From the IMG/VR virus record IMGVR_UViG_3300020020_000082, positions 1 to 43,264 of that record: 43,264 nt of DNA; one strand, given 5' to 3'. Both the position numbers and the translations under genes were made by a program. Numbering within the stretch: the first letter of the stretch is position 1; each line of letters begins with the position of its first letter. Positions 29,881-37,845 of this stretch are shown here, piece after piece. The stretch is from a virus. The notes under the pieces are model-generated. The model was not told where the DNA came from. It searched no databases and saw nothing but the letters and a program-made list of their open reading frames with translations.

Positions 29881-31370
29881 CAGGCCGCTCCCCGCTGTTG
29901 CTGCGGCGAGCGCAGGTACGCGGCGGTCACGCGCCAGTTGCGGATCGGGTCGCTGACCGTGACCTCAATCACTAGTTGCCGTGCCTGGGTGACGCGGGAC
30001 CAATACACGCGCGTCTGGTAGAAGCCCAGCGATCCCGCCGCCGCGTGCCGCTCGTCGCCCCAGGTGCGCCCGCCGTCCTTCGACAGCCGCATCATCACCG
30101 TGGGCGGCGGGCCATGCGGGGAAAGATCCTGGCCGATGCCTGTTTCCAACAGGAGCTCAAACCAGTGGTAGACGATCAACTGGTTCTCGACCTGGGCGGT
30201 CGGCGAGCGCCGCAACCGGCGAATCACGCGGTTGTCCACGTCCTTCGGAAAACGGTTGGAGAGGTGATAGACCGCACTCGTTTCCCGGTCGGCCATCAGA
30301 TGCTTGTTGAACGCGAAGCAATGGAACACCGGACGCCAGTACTTGTACGCGCCCAGTTCTGAAATCCACGTCCCGCGCTTGTGCCAGCGCCGGCCCTCGG
30401 GCGCGGACTCGTCGTAACACCACGTCACGCCAGCGGTCGGGAACGTCAACAGGTAGAACGTGTGCCCTTGCTCCGTGTAGCACTGCCCAATGGCGTCATC
30501 GAGGCGCGGGTAGCTGGCACCTTCATGCTCCATCGCGTGTGTCGAGACGCGCACCGGCTGGTAGCCCTTCGCCCGCATCACCTGGAAGCCGCCGTCTGGC
30601 GTCTTGCCGAGCCACATGATCGCGTCGCCGACCACCGCCGTGGAGAACGTCGCGCCACAGCCAAACGGCACGGAGCCCGACCGGTCTGGGGCAAACGGCG
30701 TGTTGCCGGTGCCTTCGTTGAACCACGCCTCGCCGGTCTGCGAGCCAATCAACTGCACCTGGGCGTAGGGCGTGATCACCATCGAGCGCCAGGGGTCGGC
30801 CCCGATGGTGCGCGCAATGACGTTGCTGCCGGGCCAACTCAGCACGTTCTGGAGCGAACTGAACCGCACCTGCCCGTTGACGATGTCGAACGCCAGGAAG
30901 TAGCCATCGACCCAGCCGCCCTGCGTGGCGACCAGTTCAGGAATCTCCGTCAGTACGTTGGTTGTCAGGTCGAAAACGTAGCCCTTGCCTCCTGACGTGA
31001 TGAACAGGTGCCCCAAGAGCGCGCCGTCGCCCGTGATCGTGGCGGGATGCGCGTCCACGGCGAGCGTGCCGAGAACGAGACTGGTCCCGTCCTCGAAAAT
31101 CTCCTGGAAGTTCGCCCCGAACACCGCGAATGCGCGGCCCTTATCTGACTGCACCTTCTTGGCGACCGTATTGCCCCAGTACATCGCGCGACCGCCCATC
31201 CCGACCGCCGTGGCGAAGGTCACCACCCCTGGTGTCGGATAGAGCGAGGCCACGGAGGTCGCCCCCGTGGACTCCATCGCCTCGACGTACCAGTTGATCA
31301 GTTCCTCCTGGTCGGAGACAGGCGACTGCGACCGATACGACGCGCCGATGAACGTCGAAAAGTCAGCCAT
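29880..31370 (-). CDS. Packaged-DNA stabilisation protein, P22 gp10-like, 496 aa
   Basis: Hub component closing the portal after packaging. The N-terminal FSTFIGASYRSQSPVSDQEE, LINWYVEAMES, LYPTPGVVTFA pattern, the GYFLAFDIVNGQVRFSSL core and YWRPVFHCFAFNKHLMADRE toward the C terminus match the gp10 family in P22-like phages, as does the length (near 470-500). The gene overlaps the gp4-like gene by 8 bases. ATG 31370 is the start. Confidence 0.85.
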   Translation of the reverse strand: MADFSTFIGASYRSQSPVSDQEELINWYVEAMESTGATSVASLYPTPGVVTFATAVGMGGRAMYWGNTVAKKVQSDKGRAFAVFGANFQEIFEDGTSLVLGTLAVDAHPATITGDGALLGHLFITSGGKGYVFDLTTNVLTEIPELVATQGGWVDGYFLAFDIVNGQVRFSSLQNVLSWPGSNVIARTIGADPWRSMVITPYAQVQLIGSQTGEAWFNEGTGNTPFAPDRSGSVPFGCGATFSTAVVGDAIMWLGKTPDGGFQVMRAKGYQPVRVSTHAMEHEGASYPRLDDAIGQCYTEQGHTFYLLTFPTAGVTWCYDESAPEGRRWHKRGTWISELGAYKYWRPVFHCFAFNKHLMADRETSAVYHLSNRFPKDVDNRVIRRLRRSPTAQVENQLIVYHWFELLLETGIGQDLSPHGPPPTVMMRLSKDGGRTWGDERHAAAGSLGFYQTRVYWSRVTQARQLVIEVTVSDPIRNWRVTAAYLRSPQQQRGAA

Positions 31371-32154
31371 GCCGCGTCGTGCCGCCGGTGTTGATGTCGT
31401 AGCCGGCGCCGCTGCCGAACGTGAACATCGGATCGAGCGCCACGTCGGTGAACTGGTAGTTGTTGCGCTTCATCGAGGCGAACGTGCGCGCCGCCATCAT
31501 CACGACATACGCCGGCGGCTCGACCTGGAACATCGGAGCCAGTGCCATGGTGAGGTTGTGCTGAATCGCGGCGGCGACGCCGTCAGGCACCGGGTACGAC
31601 GTGGTGAGGTTGTCGAACATCGGCAACGTGTGCTCGATGTAGAGCCTGAGCGGGTTCGCGTCAGTCGGCACCGGCCACAGAATGATCACGCCCGAGCCGA
31701 ACGTATTCGTCCCCGGCGGGGGCGGCGGGGTGGGGCCCTGTGCCGTCGCGCCGGGCACGTAGATCACATGCGTGAACATCGGACTCCGCAGCGCCTTGTT
31801 CCGAAGCCCGGCGTACTGGTCGTTGGTCATCACGCCGACTGGGATCTCGACCTGCGTCGGCTGACCCTGGTTCAAGAGCAACGCAGCGGCCACGATGGAC
31901 TGCTGCCCCACGGGGCGCGTGGTGTTGAACTCCAGCCCTGGGCCGATGGTGTAGGACGCCTTGCCGGAAATAGTCGGGAACGTCTCGCCCTGCACCCGCA
32001 CGGCGGTCAACGGATCGAGCGACCAACTGCCCACCATGACCTGGAGACGGCGCAGGCCATCCGCGACGTGCGAGCCTTCCGCTGACTCGCCCGCGCCCAG
32101 GACGCCCAGATCCTGCATCGACGTGCGGATGAGCGTGGACGCCGTGATCCCCAT
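31363..32154 (-). CDS. Head-tail adaptor, P22 gp4-like, 263 aa
   Basis: Opens MGITASTLIRTSMQDLGVLG, then GLRRLQVMVGSWSLDPL and a FPTISGKASYTIGPG block, as in tail accessory/head-completion proteins that extend the portal. The C terminus has YVVMMAARTFASMKRNNYQF. Order portal, coat, gp4-like, gp10-like is conserved with P22-type phages. ATG 32154 after GGGCAGGC. Confidence 0.82.
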   Translation of the reverse strand: MGITASTLIRTSMQDLGVLGAGESAEGSHVADGLRRLQVMVGSWSLDPLTAVRVQGETFPTISGKASYTIGPGLEFNTTRPVGQQSIVAAALLLNQGQPTQVEIPVGVMTNDQYAGLRNKALRSPMFTHVIYVPGATAQGPTPPPPPGTNTFGSGVIILWPVPTDANPLRLYIEHTLPMFDNLTTSYPVPDGVAAAIQHNLTMALAPMFQVEPPAYVVMMAARTFASMKRNNYQFTDVALDPMFTFGSGAGYDINTGGTTRHG

Positions 32155-32178
32155 GCCTGCCCTCGTGCCCCGTGGGCG

Positions 32179-32640
32179 CTATTCGATGACGCGCTTGCCG
32201 GTCTTGGGGTTCAGGCGCGGCACGTCCGCGACGTGCTGCGCGGTCGCGTCCTCAACCTCGGCCTTTTCCGCCAGCGCCTTCACGGACATCAAGCGATCCG
32301 CGAAGTTCGACTCTGCGGCCGCGCGCGCCATTGCCTGATCGCGCGCAACCTGCTTCTCGATGGCCTTTTCCTGGGACACGTCGTAACCGTCGCGCTCCGC
32401 TGCCGTGCGCTCGCTGTCGTTGCGCGCGGTGCGCGTCGAGTCGTGCAGGATCTCGATCTTGCCGGGGCGTCCCGGCGGGTGCCCGGCCAGATACAGCGAG
32501 ATCGGGTATTCCTCATGCGTCCACGTTCGTCCCGGCGGGCCGAACTGCGTGAAGGTGTGTTCCCACTTCCGCATCTCGACCGCGTAGCCGGACGCCGGGT
32601 TGATCTGGATTGCTGGCCCGTCGTAGTGCTGTTCCGCCAT
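32179..32640 (-). CDS. Late hypothetical protein, 153 aa
   Basis: Between capsid-associated and gp4-like genes. N-terminal part beta-rich with YDGPAIQINPASGYAVEMRK and YPISLYLAGHPPGRPGKIE; C-terminal half coiled helix (EKAIEKQVARDQAMARAAAE). Likely virion or assembly related. Start ATG 32640. Confidence 0.6.
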   Translation of the reverse strand: MAEQHYDGPAIQINPASGYAVEMRKWEHTFTQFGPPGRTWTHEEYPISLYLAGHPPGRPGKIEILHDSTRTARNDSERTAAERDGYDVSQEKAIEKQVARDQAMARAAAESNFADRLMSVKALAEKAEVEDATAQHVADVPRLNPKTGKRVIE

Positions 32641-32701
32641 CTGTGGAAATCCTGTGGAAAGCGCGGGAACAGGCCAGAAGCCTGCCCCCGCGTAGGTGTT
32701 A

Positions 32702-32743
32702 CTTCCGCTTTTTCGGCCTCACATGAGGCCCGAAAACCGGAAG
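32702..32743 (-). terminator. Long hairpin behind the capsid-associated gene
   Basis: Arms 32702-32720 and 32725-32743 pair over 19 positions with few mismatches around a four-base loop (ACAT). It begins directly after the stop codon at 32744. The AAAAA/TTTT tracts lie inside the stem, so it may act as an RNA-stabilising element or partial terminator that makes capsid transcripts more abundant than downstream ones. Confidence 0.65.
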
Positions 32744-33382
32744 CTAGGCGACGGTGACGCCCGCCGAGCCGCGCGCGTTCCAGAGCCCGCCCGCCGCCAC
32801 GAACGAGATGCCCGCGCCGGTGAACGCGCCGAACGTCGCCGTGTTGCCTGGAGCCGCCGTGCCGGTCGCAAGGTTGCCCGTGGACGTGATGACGTGCGCC
32901 ACTGGTGCCGCCGACGAGAACGACACCACCAGCCCATCCTGCGCGAACGTGGGCTTCGCCAGCGTGATCGCCGCCGGGGTCAGCTTGTGGAGCAGGAACG
33001 AGGCGTTCTCGCCCAGCGCCGCAATCATCTCCGACGTGATCACAAGGTCGCCCCCGATGGTCCGCAGGGTCGGATCCCAGATCGGCGGGTAGGTCAGGGA
33101 CGCCGGGGCCAGTCCGGTGACATCGAACGGCGAGCCCGAAAACACGACGCTCGCGTTGATGTCATGCGGCGCCGTTGCCGTGCCCTGGTCGCCGCGCCGC
33201 TTGACCTTGACGACCTTGTCGAACGGTTGCCCGTCCGCGAGCATCCATTCGCTGTCGATGCGGACGTGGAAGTTCTTGGTTCCCGACACGCCGATGGGCG
33301 GGAACCCGGTGCCGCTGGCGACGGCGATGGTGACATCGTCCTTCGTCATCGGAGCCGCGAGAGTTGTGGACTGCCAAGCCAT
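32744..33382 (-). CDS. Capsid-associated protein, 212 aa
   Basis: ATG 33382 after AGGAG. First half (MAWQSTTLAAPMTKDDVTIA ... FHVRIDSEWMLADG) and the second half (ITLAKPTFAQDGLVVSFSSA, GTAAPGNTATFGAF) are beta-rich with Ala/Gly/Thr. Immediately downstream of the coat gene and before a hairpin, it is likely a decoration or fibre-like head component. No named family. Confidence 0.65.
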   Translation of the reverse strand: MAWQSTTLAAPMTKDDVTIAVASGTGFPPIGVSGTKNFHVRIDSEWMLADGQPFDKVVKVKRRGDQGTATAPHDINASVVFSGSPFDVTGLAPASLTYPPIWDPTLRTIGGDLVITSEMIAALGENASFLLHKLTPAAITLAKPTFAQDGLVVSFSSAAPVAHVITSTGNLATGTAAPGNTATFGAFTGAGISFVAAGGLWNARGSAGVTVA

Positions 33383-33408
33383 ATCTGTTCTCCTGTCCTC
33401 TCTGCCGT

Positions 33409-34641
33409 TTAGGTCATGACCCGAACGGCGAAGTACGGCTGTACGGCCGCGACCCCGATCAGGATATCCACCCGCGACGGCTTCTGGTCCGTCTGGATGT
33501 TCCACTGTTCGGCCCATCGCATGGACAGCTTGACCTCGCCGTTGGTGATGACCTTCGACCGCGCGCCGGGCAGGTCCGACGAGAGCGGCGCGCTGACGAA
33601 CGCAAACGCGGCCGGGTTGAAGATGAGTTGCTGCCGCGAGGCCGTCACCGCCATGTTCGCGCCCACTGTGCCCGTCGCGCCGATGAACTGGATCGCGTCG
33701 AGGTTGTTGGGCGACCCCGTCACCGTCTGCAACTGGCCGGACGTGACGATGGGCGGGCTGATCTGGAGCGCCGCCGTGCCACTCCCCGACGCATCCGCCT
33801 GGAGCACGAACCGCTGCGGCATCCCGGTCGAGGTGTAGGCCAGCGGGTTCACGCCGTTGACCCTCGGGCCAACGATGTAGAACGCATCGCCCGCCTTCAG
33901 CGCGTAGTTGCTGCCCAGGCCCGACACGTTGAGCACGCTGCCGGTCTGGTTCGCGCCCGCGACGACGGGCGTGGCCCCTGTGAAGGTGCCGGTCGTGTGA
34001 ATCGGCAGGAGCGGATCGACATACCACTCGTCCACGCCCAGGGCCATCTCGGAGAACTGCCCCTTGCGGAAGTAGTCCTGATACTGCTTGCCGAATAAGG
34101 CAAAGTTCGCGTTCAGGAGCTCGCTCTGCTGGAGGGGGTCGATCACGGCCACGTAGCCGTCCGGGGTGCCGGTCATCGCCAGGAGCGCGACGGCATCGGT
34201 CCACACCTTGTTGCTGGTGACGGGAACGCCCGGCGTGCCGACGACGTTGTAGATCGACTTGTAGACTTCCTGCCCGGCAATCGCGTCCGTTTTGTTCGCC
34301 AGCGCCACGCCGGCCGGGCGCGTGTAGCGGTCCTGGACTTCTTCGATTTCGAGCGTGTCCTCGATGCTGCTCCAGCCCATGCCCACGTTGTACTGGTGGT
34401 TGAGCGTCAGCGGCACCGTCTGGTTCAGGATCGCCTGCTGTTGCAGCGCCTGCCCCTCGGTGACGGTCCACCGCTGCGGGGTGCGGATCTGGACGGTGTC
34501 CCCGATCTGGCTACCCTTGGGTTTGTTGTTCCACTCTTTGTTCCACTGGCGGTCGAACTGCCCGACGAGCTTGAGGTTGTTGTCCCAGAACAACGCGGTG
34601 TCTTTCGTGACCCACGTTGGAGAAATCGTGTAGTTGGCCAT
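33409..34641 (-). CDS. Major capsid protein, P22 coat-like, 410 aa
   Basis: Has the P22-type coat pattern: MANYTISPTWVTKDTALFWD, LKLVGQFDRQWNKEWNNKP, GDTVQIRTPQRWTVTEGQAL, VGMGWSSIEDTLEIEEVQDR and, in the C-terminal half, ALKAGDAFYIVGPRVNGVNP, consistent with a HK97 fold plus an insertion domain. Length is close to P22 coat (430). It follows the scaffold gene and is preceded by a weak ribosome binding site. Confidence 0.9.
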   Translation of the reverse strand: MANYTISPTWVTKDTALFWDNNLKLVGQFDRQWNKEWNNKPKGSQIGDTVQIRTPQRWTVTEGQALQQQAILNQTVPLTLNHQYNVGMGWSSIEDTLEIEEVQDRYTRPAGVALANKTDAIAGQEVYKSIYNVVGTPGVPVTSNKVWTDAVALLAMTGTPDGYVAVIDPLQQSELLNANFALFGKQYQDYFRKGQFSEMALGVDEWYVDPLLPIHTTGTFTGATPVVAGANQTGSVLNVSGLGSNYALKAGDAFYIVGPRVNGVNPLAYTSTGMPQRFVLQADASGSGTAALQISPPIVTSGQLQTVTGSPNNLDAIQFIGATGTVGANMAVTASRQQLIFNPAAFAFVSAPLSSDLPGARSKVITNGEVKLSMRWAEQWNIQTDQKPSRVDILIGVAAVQPYFAVRVMT

Positions 34642-34674
34642 GTGCCGCTCACATGACCGCCGTAGGGCCGGGGG

Positions 34675-35763
34675 CTAATCGCGCCGCAAGCGAGAACGCT
34701 GGGGTTTGTGAAACGCCGCCGCGTGCTCTGCCAGAGACGCATCATCGCCAGGGAGTGCCTTCGGCGGTGCATCTGGCGCGGTCCTCACCGGATTTGGAGG
34801 ACGAGGCGCGGGTCGTGGTGCAGGAGCAGTGGCCGATCCGGTATTTGCGGCCGAGAGCCCCAATGACTGCAAGCGGCGTTGCACAACGGCAACGAGGTCG
34901 GGTGTTGCGGGCCTATCGTAAGTCGCAAGGGTCAATTCTTCAAGCAGTCCAGGTTGACGCAGGAGCGCGAGTGTGAGCTTGGCGCTGCTGTCCCCGCTGC
35001 GGACGATGGCCTGAAGGATGGCCGGCGTGATCGGGCGCGCGTCGGCCTTGAACTGCTCGATCAGGGGCGCGTTGGCCGGATCCTTCCCCGCTTCCGCCAT
35101 CCGGGTCCAGTGCGCCTGCGTCATCGAGCGGAGCTCGCCGTTGGTCGCCTGGGCGTGGCGTTGCGCCTGCTGCTGGTACCAGCGCGTGGCCTGATCGTGC
35201 TGCTGCTCCAGGTTCGTGAACCGCGCCATCGCCTTGGTGTAGTCGCGGAGCGGGTCGGCGCTGTTGGCGAACTGCTCGTAGGTCGGTTCTTCCAGCGTGA
35301 ACGGCGGGGGCGGGGGCGGCAAGGCGGCGCGCGGCCGCGTCTGGGCTGACGGGGGCGCTGCCGCCGGCTGCGCGGACGCGGCCCGTGGAGCCCCCTCCGG
35401 GGCGGTGGTCCCTGCGGCCACCGGCGGCGCACCCCCGCCACGGAGCGTATCGCGTTCTCGCTCCGCTTCGCGGAGCTTCCGCGTGAGCTCGCGGATACGC
35501 GGCACGTCGTCGGCGCTCGCCTCCTGGGATGCGGCCCGGCGGCGGAACCCGTTTTTCTCGAAACGCCCATCGGGTCGGCGCGGCGGCTCGTTGGCCGGCG
35601 TGGGCTCGACCGACTCCAGGGTCGCCCCTGAGGCGTCGGCGCCGTTGGTACCGGTGGGGGCCGGCGTGCTGGTGTCCTGGGGGCGTTCGACGGGGGGCTG
35701 GTCGGGGGATTCGGTCCAGCCGCTGGCATCAACAGTGGTGGTGGGACGGTCAACTACTGCCAA
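34675..35763 (-). CDS. Probable scaffolding protein, 362 aa
   Basis: TTG start at 35763 behind AGGAG. Acidic/Pro-rich N terminus (PVERPQDTSTPAPTG), a coiled segment (RIRELTRKLREAERERDTLR), Pro/Ala-rich linker, helical segments (YEQFANSADPLRDYTKAMAR, NGELRSMTQAHWTRMAEAG) and a basic C-terminal end (HKPQRSRLRRD) suited to bind the coat. Position directly upstream of the coat gene supports a scaffold role. Sequence conservation is weak in this class. Confidence 0.78.
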   Translation of the reverse strand: MAVVDRPTTTVDASGWTESPDQPPVERPQDTSTPAPTGTNGADASGATLESVEPTPANEPPRRPDGRFEKNGFRRRAASQEASADDVPRIRELTRKLREAERERDTLRGGGAPPVAAGTTAPEGAPRAASAQPAAAPPSAQTRPRAALPPPPPPFTLEEPTYEQFANSADPLRDYTKAMARFTNLEQQHDQATRWYQQQAQRHAQATNGELRSMTQAHWTRMAEAGKDPANAPLIEQFKADARPITPAILQAIVRSGDSSAKLTLALLRQPGLLEELTLATYDRPATPDLVAVVQRRLQSLGLSAANTGSATAPAPRPAPRPPNPVRTAPDAPPKALPGDDASLAEHAAAFHKPQRSRLRRD

Positions 35764-35844
35764 GCTATTGCTCCTACGTCGCTACCGCGACGAAACGCCT
35801 GTTGTCTAACATATCGACTTCCCCGGCCGTATCCGGGGTTTTCC
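35764..35844 (-). other. Short gap before scaffold gene with hairpin
   Basis: CCCCGG/CCGGGG arms (around 35822-35839) form a 6-bp stem next to TTTT on the + side. TATGTT on the leftward strand could be a -10 for the scaffold/coat genes, but no -35 is convincing. Confidence 0.3.
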
Positions 35845-36096
35845 CTAGGGCGCGGCCTGTTTTTCCGCATCGCGGAACAACTTCTCCGCGATCTTGGCGT
35901 CCTCTTCGTCGGCCCACCGCTTGAACACGGCCTGGACGTGCGGCTGCGCGGCCCATTCGTCGCCGTGCTTCCGACAGAACCCGCCTTTCGGCACCTCCGT
36001 GGGCTCCTGGCACCCGGTAATCCAGCAGCACCCCTTCGGCAGGGCGGCGTCGAAGTCGAAGGGCACACTGATGTTTCTCGTCAGATCCACGTCCAT
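35845..36096 (-). CDS. Small Cys-containing protein, 83 aa
   Basis: Start ATG 36096 (AGGGG six bases before) is preferred to a GTG at 36150. CCWITGCQEP ... GGFCRKHGDEW gives a Cys/His zinc-knuckle followed by an alpha-helical charged tail (VQAVFKRWADEEDAKIAEKL). The CxxxxC-x(n)-CxxH pattern is frequent in small phage proteins. Function unknown. Confidence 0.55.
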   Translation of the reverse strand: MDVDLTRNISVPFDFDAALPKGCCWITGCQEPTEVPKGGFCRKHGDEWAAQPHVQAVFKRWADEEDAKIAEKLFRDAEKQAAP

Positions 36097-36146
36097 ATAG
36101 CCCCTAAATGCCGGTGAAACGCCGCAAAACGCCGGTGATACGTCCC

Positions 36147-36338
36147 TCACCGACGCGGAAACTTATCGGACCACTTCACACCCTGGCCCAGCATCGTGCG
36201 GCCGTAGTTGGTGCGCCACGGCTCTCCGAGAAAGCGCACCCCGGCGCGGTGTCGCACCGGCCGGGATGCCCCGAGATACCACAACCAGCCAAACCTCGGG
36301 TCGAGCCGATACGCCTGCGCGACCGTCAGTTCAGGCAT
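36147..36338 (-). CDS. Hypothetical protein, 63 aa
   Basis: ATG 36338 overlaps the end of the upstream PDNSLP gene. Basic and aromatic (MPELTVAQAYRLDPRFGWLW, RVRHRAG-like centre), ending QGVKWSDKFPRR. No family recognised; conserved only by context. Confidence 0.5.
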   Translation of the reverse strand: MPELTVAQAYRLDPRFGWLWYLGASRPVRHRAGVRFLGEPWRTNYGRTMLGQGVKWSDKFPRR

Positions 36339-36339
36339 C

Positions 36340-36795
36340 CTACCCTCCGTAGAGCTTCGGTTCCGGCGTGGGCGGCAGGCCCTGATCCGGCCGTCCCTGG
36401 AACGGCGGCAGGCCCTGGTCCGGTCGCTCGCCCCCCTGGCCCGGCAGGCTGTTGTCCGGCCGCACGGGCGCGCCCGGCAGGTCGTTGTCGGGCACCAAGA
36501 TCAACCCGTGGCAGGCCAACCACTTGACGACGTACTTCTTGCCGGGACGCGGCAGGCTGTTGTCGGGGCTGTTGCCCCCTCCGCCGGGCAGTTCGTTGTC
36601 GGGCTTCGTGGGGTCGAACGGGAACACCGGCAGCGTCGTGATGCCGCCGCCGCCCGGCAGGCTGTTGTCGGGACGGCCGCCGCCGTAGCCGGGCGGCAAG
36701 CTGTTGTCGGGACGGTTGCCGGGCGCGCCGACGCCGAAGCCGGGATCGACCGGCTGGCCGTCGAGGAACGTGATGATCGCCATGCGTGAACTCAT
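36340..36795 (-). CDS. PDNSLP-repeat protein, 151 aa
   Basis: ATG 36795 follows GGAG. The chain contains eight PD(N/Q)xLP units (for example RPDNSLP, KPDNELP, VPDNDLP, RPDQGLP) separated by Gly-rich or short linkers, interrupted once by KKYVVKWLACHGLIL. Similar repeats occur in uncharacterised phage proteins near spike-base genes and may be extended surface or adaptor strands. Sits in the accessory cluster between portal and scaffold. Confidence 0.7.
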   Translation of the reverse strand: MSSRMAIITFLDGQPVDPGFGVGAPGNRPDNSLPPGYGGGRPDNSLPGGGGITTLPVFPFDPTKPDNELPGGGGNSPDNSLPRPGKKYVVKWLACHGLILVPDNDLPGAPVRPDNSLPGQGGERPDQGLPPFQGRPDQGLPPTPEPKLYGG

Positions 36796-36849
36796 GTGTG
36801 TGGACTCCTTCGGGAAAGGTAAGCGCCTATCTTGCGCCCGTTCCGAACC

Positions 36850-36960
36850 TCAGCGCCCCTCGACCCACCAGCGCGCCAGCGTGAAGCCAGCGACCGCGAC
36901 CACCACGAACACCAGCGTCACGGCGACCGCGAACACGAGCCCGACGAGCATGTCGAGCAC
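36850..36960 (-). CDS. Small membrane protein, 33-36 aa
   Basis: GTG 36960 (36 aa) or ATG 36951 (33 aa). One long hydrophobic helix (LVGLVFAVAVTLVFVVVAVA) ending RWWVEGR. Candidate holin-like or virion membrane peptide of the accessory cluster. Confidence 0.5.
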   Translation of the reverse strand: MLDMLVGLVFAVAVTLVFVVVAVAGFTLARWWVEGR

Positions 36961-36967
36961 GGCACCC

Positions 36968-37240
36968 TTAGACCCCGACGCCCACCAACTGCTTGATCCA
37001 GGTAGACGCCTGCAACGCGGCGGTGATCGCCGGCAGGTCGCCCACAAAGAAGCCTTTAATGGCGTTGACCTGTTCCTGGGAGAGCCCCATCTCGATCAGG
37101 TCCGCATCAGGCCAGGACTCTAACTGGATGCGGAAATCCCCACCAGACTGCGTGGTGTCGAGCAGCAGCGACGCAATCGAGCCAGCGGTGCGCTTGATGT
37201 CATCGGCCGTGAATTGCTTCCCCGCTTGCGTGATCGGCAT
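36968..37240 (-). CDS. Spike-cluster hypothetical protein, 90 aa
   Basis: ATG 37240. Helical (GKQFTADDIKRTAGSIASLL; AIKGFFVGDLPAITAALQAS), no cysteines or membrane spans. It lies between the spike-base-like gene and a membrane peptide. Function unknown. Confidence 0.6.
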   Translation of the reverse strand: MPITQAGKQFTADDIKRTAGSIASLLLDTTQSGGDFRIQLESWPDADLIEMGLSQEQVNAIKGFFVGDLPAITAALQASTWIKQLVGVGV

Positions 37241-37252
37241 CGTGTCCCTCTC

Positions 37253-37486
37253 TTAGTTCTGATAGAGCGCGACGAGTCCCGTCGCGGTCGTGCCCGCCGC
37301 GTTGACCCGGCGCGCGGCAATCGGCAGCACGGTGCCCGCCGTCACGCCGGTGAACACGCCCGGCACGTTGTTCTGCATGACCGCCGCGACGTTGCCGCCG
37401 GCGCCGACGAGAATCGCATCCGTCACGCGCGGCAAATCGACGGTGTCACTGGGCGTGATCGCGCCCCAGAGATTGAAGGTGTCCAC
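37253..37486 (-). CDS. Spike base protein, RCAP_Rcc01079-like, 77 aa
   Basis: MDTFNLWGAITPSDTVDLPR, AILVGAGGNVAAVM, and FTGVTAGTVLPIAARRVNAA with TTATGLVALYQN match the short spike-base family best known from a Rhodobacter gene-transfer agent. It would form a beta-structured base for head spikes or fibres. Located between small membrane genes in the portal-scaffold interval. Confidence 0.8.
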   Translation of the reverse strand: MDTFNLWGAITPSDTVDLPRVTDAILVGAGGNVAAVMQNNVPGVFTGVTAGTVLPIAARRVNAAGTTATGLVALYQN

Positions 37487-37495
37487 AGGTTGCTC

Positions 37496-37672
37496 CTAGC
37501 GCAAGACGTTGGGAATGGCGATGAACCGCGTGAGGATGTAGAGCAACAACGCGATCAGCGACAGGACGTGAATCGCCGTCGCCCAGTGCGGCGGCATCGG
37601 GATGTAGGTGGTAATCGCCCAGATGATGAACCCGACGACCGCGATCACGATGACGAGCAGGAGCAGATCCAT
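37496..37672 (-). CDS. Two-span small membrane protein, 58 aa
   Basis: ATG 37672 overlaps the upstream stop (TGATG) and follows AAGGAGG. Two hydrophobic spans (LLLLVIVIAVVGFIIWAI; HVLSLIALLLYILTRFIA) flank TYIPMPPHW. This IPM-centred layout resembles the Thivi_2564-type small membrane proteins of phages; a holin-like role is possible. Confidence 0.65.
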   Translation of the reverse strand: MDLLLLVIVIAVVGFIIWAITTYIPMPPHWATAIHVLSLIALLLYILTRFIAIPNVLR

Positions 37673-37845
37673 CACGCCTCCTTGGAGTCAGGCGGCGGCG
37701 ATGGCCGCGCGACCTGCAACAGATCGCACGGCGGCACGCCCTCACCGTCCTGGCGCGGACACTTCGCCATCAGGACGCCGAACGTGTAATCGGGCGCGGC
37801 GTCGGCCTCGATCTCCGCGCCGCAGGTCAGGCACAGGAGGGTCAT
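37672..37845 (-). CDS. Zinc-ribbon-like protein, 57 aa
   Basis: ATG 37845 overlaps the stop of the preceding small gene (ATGA). LLCLTCGAEIEADAAPDYTF and KCPRQDGEGVPPC give CxxC and Cx(n)C pairs, likely a zinc ribbon; the C terminus is Pro/Ser-rich. Function unknown. Confidence 0.6.
   Translation of the reverse strand: MTLLCLTCGAEIEADAAPDYTFGVLMAKCPRQDGEGVPPCDLLQVARPSPPPDSKEA

Noticed and set aside
32642-32660. Two TTTCCACA copies considered as DnaA boxes.
   Set aside because: They lack the full TTATNCACA pattern and lie in a ribosome-binding leader within the late operon.
32744-34471. 575-codon frame spanning the coat gene in an alternative frame.
   Set aside because: Only its last 212 codons have a ribosome site and sensible composition (32744-33382); the rest is a shadow of the coat gene.
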